Shown one piece after another: positions 5,987 through 10,469 of a DNA stretch of 10,469 nt. Position 1 is the first letter of the stretch. The number at the start of each line of letters is the position of its first letter. A program made the position numbers and the translations under genes. Source of the DNA: Burkholderiales bacterium (GTDB lineage Bacteria; Pseudomonadota; Gammaproteobacteria; Burkholderiales; SG8-41); the NCBI GenBank assembly GCA_005800795.1, contig SYEN01000059.1:1-10469 (forward strand). The letters run 5' to 3'. The notes beneath the pieces are model-generated. The model saw nothing but the letters and a program-made list of their open reading frames with translations. It was not told the origin of the DNA and ran no database searches.

Positions 5987-8098
5987 ATGAACACCCTCGG
6001 AACTTTCGATAACTTTTTTCGCCCTGCCAGCGTCGCCATCGTTGGTGCGTCTCCGCAGCGCGGCAATTCGCGCAACACCCTCGTACGTGTATTGCTCAAG
6101 CATGGCTATGCCGGGCGTGTGTATCCCGTCAGTCCCAGTCACGCGGAAATTGAGGGACTCAAAGCCTTTGCCGCCATCGATAAGCTGCCCGAGACACCCG
6201 ACGTCGCATTGGTGATCACGCCCGCGCCGACAGTGCCGGGCATCATCGCCGAGTGCGGCGCCAGGGGAATACGCAACGCCATTGTATATAGCTCGGGATT
6301 CGAGGAAATCGAAAGCGGCAAGGAGCACGCGCGCGAGCTAAAGGCCGCAGCGAAACAACACAACTGCTCGGTACTCGGCGCAAACTGTCAGGGGGTGTGG
6401 TCGGTACAGCAAAAAACCATGCTGTCGTTTGGTTCGGCATCGCTAAGCTTGGAATCGGTGCGGCACGCGCCCATCGCGATCATTAGTCAAAGTGGCGCGC
6501 TGGCAGGCGCGATGGGCAACTACCTGCAAAGCAACGGCATGGGCTGTGCCTACATTGTCAGCGTAGGTAACGAGACTTGCCTCGACGCGCTTGACGTGCT
6601 TGCCTGGGTGGTGGAACAAGAGGATGTGCGTACCGTCGCACTCTATGTCGAAGGGCTGGCGGACGCCCGGCGCATACTGCCCATCGCCGAGCGCGCGCGC
6701 GCACGAAACGTGCAGATTGTTGCGCTTAAGTCCGGGCGCTCGGCCCTCGGGCAGCAGGCCACAGCTTCGCACACGGGCAAGATCGCGTCTTCGCACGTGG
6801 TTTATCAGGACGTGCTGCAACAGGCGGGCGTGATCCCTGTTGACACCTTGGCGCAAGCGCTGGCCGCGCTCGAAGCACTGACTTTTCTTGCGCCACCGCG
6901 TGCCAGCAACGATACCCACGGTGGCGTATCCGTATTCGGTACATCGGGCGGCGCGGGCGCGTTGCTGGCGGATCACAGCACTGAATTCGGCGTGCCCCTG
7001 GCGGCATTCAGCACTGATACAGCGGCAAAGCTGGAACACATCCTGCCCGAGTTCGCACGCAAAGCCAACCCGGTCGACCTTACCGGCCAGATCAACAGCA
7101 GCCCCAACCTGTTCAAAGACACCTGCCTGGCATTACATGCCGACCCGCGCACGGAAGCCATCGTGGTGCAATTTGCCAGCAGCGGACGCCGCGGTCTCGA
7201 AGAAAACGCCGCGGTATTCCAAGCGACGGCACGCGACCTGCCCATGATCGCCAGTTTCGCCGGTGAAGTCATGACATCCGAGACCACCAACGCCCTGCGC
7301 GAGGCCGGCGTGATGTGTTGCGCCGATCCGGCAGCCACCATGCGCGCGTTGTCGCTGCTCTACACGCGGCAACGTATGCAGGCGTTGCCCAAATTGCCGG
7401 AACGCCCGCTGTTGCCATTGCGTGCCGCACCGCGCGATTGGGCAGAGACCATGCAATTTGCTGAAACCAGCGGCCTCACACCGGTGAAATGGATCGTGCT
7501 GCGACCCGGCGATCACGCTGCCACCGCATGCGCCGGCATGGTGTATCCGCTCGTGGTCAAAGTATTGCCGGACGTGGCCGCCCACAAAAGCGAACTGGGA
7601 TTGGTCAAATTGCGCGTGGCATCCGCTCAGGCAGTCGATGCCTACGCAGCCGATTTTCGCCAGCGATTGGGCAGGCCTGATATGGGCGTGCTGATTCAGG
7701 AAATGGTGGATGAGGGCGTGGAGGTCGTACTGTCCTGCCTGCGTCAAACCGACTTTGGCCCGGTGATCGCCATCGGTAGCGGCGGCGTGGCCGTCGAGCT
7801 TTACCGGGATGTCGCGCATCTGGCGTTGCCGGTGTCCGCTGCACAGGTGCTGGCGGCTTTACGCAAGCTCAAATTGTGGGTACTACTGCAGGGCTATCGC
7901 GGCAAACCCGCTGCTGACGTGGAGGCCCTGGCACATGCCGCGGTGCGCTTCGGCGACCTGTTTCTGGCTTGCCCCGAGTTGCTGGAATTCGAAATCAATC
8001 CGCTCATCGTGCGGCCACGCGGTTGTGGCCTTGCCGCGATAGATGCACTGGTTACCAGGGCACACACCGCCGGTGGCCCCAACGCAGACACAAACTGA
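5987..8098 (+). CDS. NDP-forming acyl-CoA synthetase (fused alpha and beta parts)
   Basis: A 703-residue protein joining the parts of ADP-forming acetyl/acyl-CoA synthetases. Residues about 8-140 are the Rossmann CoA-binding domain (FFRPASVAIVGASPQRGN). About 150-470 are the two succinyl-CoA-ligase-like flavodoxin domains, with SQSGALAGAMGNYL (167-180) and KSGRSALGQQATASHTGKI. His262 in SHTG matches the histidine phosphorylated during the reaction. About 480-690 form an ATP-grasp domain with HKSELGLV (533-540), FGPVIAIGSGGVAVELYRDVA (590-610) and EFEINPLIV (668-676). It would activate a carboxylate with CoA and ATP, giving ADP and phosphate. The ATG at 5987 fits the family start but has no Shine-Dalgarno sequence. 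Its stop overlaps the start of the SDR gene (TGATG), so the two are translationally coupled. The substrate is unknown. Confidence 0.92.
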   Translation: MNTLGTFDNFFRPASVAIVGASPQRGNSRNTLVRVLLKHGYAGRVYPVSPSHAEIEGLKAFAAIDKLPETPDVALVITPAPTVPGIIAECGARGIRNAIVYSSGFEEIESGKEHARELKAAAKQHNCSVLGANCQGVWSVQQKTMLSFGSASLSLESVRHAPIAIISQSGALAGAMGNYLQSNGMGCAYIVSVGNETCLDALDVLAWVVEQEDVRTVALYVEGLADARRILPIAERARARNVQIVALKSGRSALGQQATASHTGKIASSHVVYQDVLQQAGVIPVDTLAQALAALEALTFLAPPRASNDTHGGVSVFGTSGGAGALLADHSTEFGVPLAAFSTDTAAKLEHILPEFARKANPVDLTGQINSSPNLFKDTCLALHADPRTEAIVVQFASSGRRGLEENAAVFQATARDLPMIASFAGEVMTSETTNALREAGVMCCADPAATMRALSLLYTRQRMQALPKLPERPLLPLRAAPRDWAETMQFAETSGLTPVKWIVLRPGDHAATACAGMVYPLVVKVLPDVAAHKSELGLVKLRVASAQAVDAYAADFRQRLGRPDMGVLIQEMVDEGVEVVLSCLRQTDFGPVIAIGSGGVAVELYRDVAHLALPVSAAQVLAALRKLKLWVLLQGYRGKPAADVEALAHAAVRFGDLFLACPELLEFEINPLIVRPRGCGLAAIDALVTRAHTAGGPNADTN

Positions 8099-8877
8099 TG
8101 TTTACCAACGACACACTCAGGGGCCGCACTGCGCTGATTACCGGCGGCGGTAGCGGTATCGGACTGGAAATCGCTACGCACTACGCACGTGTCGGTGCAT
8201 CCGTGATGCTGATCGGCCGCAACGAAGATCGCATAGAAGCTGCCGTCAAATTGATTGCGGCTGAAGGCGGCACCGCCGCAGCGTGACGTGCCAACGTGCG
8301 CAATTACGACGAACTGCAGGCAGCCGTTCAGGGAACGGTCGAACGCTTCGGCGGACTCGACATACTGGTTAACAACGCGGCAGGCAATTTTGTCTGCCCC
8401 ACGGCAGAACTGTCACCGCGTGGCTGGAAAACCGTGATCGATATCGATCTGAACGGCACCTTTCACGGCTGTCACGCAGCCTATCCGTATCTGAAACAGT
8501 CACCGCACGGCGGCGCCATCATCAGCATCATCACCATGCTGGGCGTCAGCGGATGGCCGGGCGCGGCCCACTGCGCAGCGGCCAAGGCAGGCATCCTGTC
8601 GCTGTCGCGCACGCTGGCGGTGGAATGGGGCCCGGACAAGATCCGTGTGAATACCATTTCACCTGGCCCCATTGGCGACACTGAAGGGGTGCGCCGCATG
8701 TACATCGAAACCGGACGCGGTGAACTCGAGGCTAGAAAAACTGCACTCGGCCGCTTTGGCCGCAAGGAAGAAATCGCCAACGCAGCCATTTATCTGGCAT
8801 CGGGTCTCGCCGGTTACGTCACGGGCGAGAATCTGATTGTGGATGGCGGGCGGTGGTTAAAATATGTGGCAGCCTGA
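8098..8877 (+). pseudogene. 2,4-dienoyl-CoA reductase-like SDR interrupted by an in-frame TGA
   Basis: One continuous frame of 259 codons reads as a full-length short-chain dehydrogenase except for TGA at codon 63 (8284-8286). Before it: the cofactor motif TGGGSGIG (15-22). After it: LDILVNNAAGNF (87-98), LSPRGWKTVIDIDLNGTF (105-122), AAKAG with Lys163, LAVEWGPDKIRVNTISPGPI (173-192) and YVTGENLIVDGG (240-251). NNAAGNF and PGPI...TEG place it with peroxisomal DECR2/Sps19-type 2,4-dienoyl-CoA reductases. The classical Tyr of YxxxK is Cys159; loss of this Tyr is normal for that family. Both halves share one frame, so the lesion is a substitution, not an indel. A restart at GTG 8296 would lack the NAD(P)-binding motif and be inactive. 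Nonsense mutation, sequencing error or read-through are all possible; other genes here use TGA as stop, so the code is not altered. Confidence 0.8.
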
Positions 8878-8889
8878 CGGAAATACACC

Positions 8890-8920
8890 GTATCTATTTG
8901 ATTTAATTGAATAATTTTTA
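8890..8920 (+). promoter_or_regulatory. AT-rich block upstream of the CoA-transferase gene
   Basis: The sequence GTATCTATTTGA then TTTAATTGAATA (8902-8913) then a T-rich run matches the block upstream of the acyl-CoA synthetase gene, with a 12-base identity and a similar GTATCT.TTT lead. It ends about 22 bases before the preferred ATG at 8943. Its role is not known; a promoter or shared regulator site is plausible. Confidence 0.4.
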
Positions 8921-8942
8921 CTCGCTTAACGACTCAGCCGCG

Positions 8943-10172
8943 ATGACCAGCAAGAATCTCTTCGAGGGCATTAAAGTTCTCGCCGTGGCGCGCCAGATTG
9001 CCGCGCCCTTCGCCACTTACCAATTGGCCATGCACGGCGCCGAAGTACTGACCGTCGACAACCCAAAAGAAGTCGATAGCATGCGGCTGGTTGCGGGTGC
9101 CGGTGGCGGATTGCACAAACACGCCATGAGCCACAGTTTCATGGCGCAGGCGGCAAACAAAAAATCCATGCAGCTCGATCTGAGTCTGCCGAGGGGCCAG
9201 GAAATATTCCGGCGCCTCGCGGCCGAATCCGACGTGGTGGTGGAAAATCTGGTCACGGGCGGAATGGCTAAATTCAACGTGGCTTATGACGACCTGAAGC
9301 AAGTCAACCCACGTCTTATTTACTGCTCGCTCACCGGCTACGGCCAAACCGGCCCCACTGCGCGCCGGGCCGCGATTGACGGTGCCGTACAGGCAGCCAG
9401 CGGACTGATGAGCCTGTCGGGCACGCGCGAAACCGGCCCGATGAAAGTCGGCTTTCTGATGGCTGATTACGCCAGCGGCTACGCTGCGGCGCTCGGTATT
9501 GTATCCGCGCTGTATTACCGGGCAATCACCGGGGAAGGCCAATACATCGACTGCGCCATGCTTGATACCGCCATGACCATGGCGGGCGCGGACATGTGCG
9601 AGGCCGCCACCACCGGCAACTACAAAGGGTTGCGCGGCAACGGTGATGGCCGTTACATCTCGAACATTTTCAAGTGCAAGGAAGGCACACTGTCCGTAGC
9701 GGCCACCACGGAATCGCGCCGTGCGCGCTTCTGGCGCGCCATAGGCCGCCTGGATATTCCGCAAGACCCGCGCTTTTGCACGCCGGAAGTGGTTGCCCAA
9801 AACTATCCGGCGCTGTGTGCGGAAATCGAAAAAACACTGCAACAAAAATCAGCCATTGAATGGGAGGAAATCGTCTCTGACGCCGGCGTGGCGGCCATGG
9901 CGGTGCGTGATTTGCATCAGGCCATGGCAAACCCGCAAATCGTGCATCGCGGGCTGATGCACCGGTTTCCGTTTGACGCGCAACTGGGTTACGCGGTGTG
10001 TGTCCCCAAGGCGCCGTATCAGTTGTCGAAAACCGGCGCGCACATCCATTCGCCGCCACCGCGCGTGGGACAGCATACGGATGAAATCCTGCGCCGATTG
10101 GGGTTTAACGACACACAAATTCACGAATTGCACACCACGGGCGTGGTTGAGGCGCTGCCGAAGGTCAAATAA
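8943..10172 (+). CDS. Class III CoA-transferase (CaiB/BaiF family)
   Basis: A 409-residue protein of the formyl-CoA transferase/CaiB family, normal length. Seen: LFEGIKVLAVARQIAAPFATYQLAMHGAEVLTVDNP at the N-terminus, NKKSMQLDLSLPRGQEIFRRL, DVVVENLVTGGMAKF, NPRLIYCSLTGYGQTGP and ALYYRAITGEGQYIDCAMLD. Asp175 in FLMADYASGY corresponds to the catalytic Asp169 of formyl-CoA transferase that forms the mixed anhydride. It moves CoA between acids, probably loading the pathway substrate from a product CoA ester. The frame is open back to a TTG at 8907, right after a TAA, but the ATG at 8943 fits the usual family N-terminus; neither has a clear ribosome binding site, so the start is less certain than the function. 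It is the last gene of the plus-strand unit, 65 bases after the SDR gene. Confidence 0.92.
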   Translation: MTSKNLFEGIKVLAVARQIAAPFATYQLAMHGAEVLTVDNPKEVDSMRLVAGAGGGLHKHAMSHSFMAQAANKKSMQLDLSLPRGQEIFRRLAAESDVVVENLVTGGMAKFNVAYDDLKQVNPRLIYCSLTGYGQTGPTARRAAIDGAVQAASGLMSLSGTRETGPMKVGFLMADYASGYAAALGIVSALYYRAITGEGQYIDCAMLDTAMTMAGADMCEAATTGNYKGLRGNGDGRYISNIFKCKEGTLSVAATTESRRARFWRAIGRLDIPQDPRFCTPEVVAQNYPALCAEIEKTLQQKSAIEWEEIVSDAGVAAMAVRDLHQAMANPQIVHRGLMHRFPFDAQLGYAVCVPKAPYQLSKTGAHIHSPPPRVGQHTDEILRRLGFNDTQIHELHTTGVVEALPKVK

Positions 10173-10222
10173 GGCTGGGAGGAATCCCCCAACGTAATGC
10201 ATGGGTTGGCCTGCTGTTTATA

Positions 10223-10257
10223 CCCTTCGGCAAGGCTCAGGGGGCTACGCGTTAGCC
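10223..10257. repeat. REP-like hairpin segment in the convergent intergenic region
   Basis: The segment begins with CCCTTCGGCAAGGCTCAGGG (10223-10242), resembling a CCCTTCG-aCAAG-CTCAGGG element often dispersed between genes in environmental bacteria. It continues with a perfect 5-bp inverted repeat GGCTA/TAGCC (10243-10247 and 10253-10257). It lies between two converging genes. No T-run follows on either strand, so an intrinsic terminator is not supported, although a bidirectional stop by hairpin is possible. Similarity is from memory. Confidence 0.3.
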
Positions 10258-10264
10258 GGGTACT

Positions 10265-10469
10265 CTAAGTCCGCGCCGGCACCGGCGCATCTTCAACTGC
10301 AGGGCCCGGTGGCAGACTTGAAGTTGATACGTCAGTGGCCAGGATATCCACCGCAACCGCGCGCTTTGCATCCGCCTTTGGCACCACGTCATCCGCCGCC
10401 AGAAAGCCTCCTGACTGATGCTTCCACAGTTTTGCGTAGTGCCCATCCAGCCGCAGCAATTCCTCGTGC
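10265..10469 (-). CDS. C-terminal end of an ABC exporter (ATP-binding/permease protein), partial
   Basis: The minus-strand frame enters from the right edge and ends at TAG (10265-10267), giving the last 67 residues. The visible start HEELLRLDGHYAKLWKHQSGG matches the end of the nucleotide-binding domain of fused type I ABC exporters, where the H-loop is followed by GxHxELL...YxxLW. After it comes a tail of about 45 residues, rich in Ala, Asp, Pro and Val, with no recognised motif. The gene is convergent with the CoA-transferase and probably unrelated to the catabolic locus. Substrate and type cannot be judged from this fragment. Confidence 0.65.
   Translation of the reverse strand, partial: HEELLRLDGHYAKLWKHQSGGFLAADDVVPKADAKRAVAVDILATDVSTSSLPPGPAVEDAPVPART

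Noticed and set aside
5441..6328. Long open frame on the minus strand across the dehydrogenase/synthetase junction
   Set aside because: It spans two well-supported genes and the AT-rich gap, with no motif or ribosome binding site.
8284..8286. TGA at SDR codon 63 as a selenocysteine codon
   Set aside because: The site aligns to a non-catalytic strand position before the NNAAGNF motif, no SECIS-like hairpin is evident just downstream, and no selenoprotein SDR of this type is known to me.
8296..8877. Separate gene starting at GTG 8296
   Set aside because: It would lack the TGGGSGIG cofactor-binding segment, which is present in the same frame just upstream, so it is better read as the second half of one interrupted gene.
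10173..10264. Intrinsic terminator after the CoA-transferase gene
   Set aside because: Small hairpins are present but none is followed by a T-run on either strand.

Overview
The window reads as a chromosomal segment of a GC-rich proteobacterium, most likely a betaproteobacterium of the Burkholderiales type. That assignment is inferred from codon use, from a Bug/TctC-type periplasmic receptor directly beside an IclR regulator, and from the mix of CoA-dependent catabolic genes; no rRNA or other taxonomic marker is present. Nearly all of the window is coding. The content is a CoA-thioester catabolic locus of beta-oxidation style for an unidentified organic acid, built as two divergent transcription units.

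Minus-strand unit (about 1-1940, leftward): an enoyl-CoA hydratase/isomerase-family protein, then a zinc-ribbon/OB-fold (DUF35) protein, then a nitronate monooxygenase-family flavoprotein that runs off the left edge. A good sigma70-like promoter (TTGACG-N18-TACAAT) lies just upstream of the first gene.

Divergent control region (about 1909-2090): it carries that promoter, a 6-bp-arm palindrome that is a candidate IclR operator, and four tandem 9-bp units running into the ribosome binding site of the regulator.

Plus-strand unit (2091-10172, rightward): an IclR-family regulator; a Bug-type substrate-binding protein whose start overlaps the regulator stop (ATGA); a second enoyl-CoA hydratase/isomerase-family protein; an acyl-CoA dehydrogenase; a large NDP-forming acyl-CoA synthetase; a 2,4-dienoyl-CoA reductase-like SDR interrupted by an in-frame TGA at codon 63; and a class III (CaiB/BaiF) CoA-transferase. 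The synthetase and the CoA-transferase are each preceded by a similar AT-rich block and lack a clear Shine-Dalgarno sequence, so they may be separately controlled.

Right edge (10173-10469): a short convergent intergenic region with small hairpins, then the C-terminal end of an apparently unrelated ABC exporter on the minus strand.

Working model (inference): the Bug protein binds an organic acid in the periplasm. The acid is activated to a CoA thioester by the synthetase and/or the CoA-transferase, oxidised by the acyl-CoA dehydrogenase, and processed by the crotonase-fold enzymes and, if functional, the dienoyl-CoA reductase. IclR would sense the acid or a metabolite. Neither a thiolase nor membrane subunits for the Bug protein lie in the window. 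Both crotonase-fold proteins lack the usual pair of hydratase glutamates, so the chemistry may not be simple hydration. No CRISPR, tRNA, rRNA, insertion sequence or defence system was seen.
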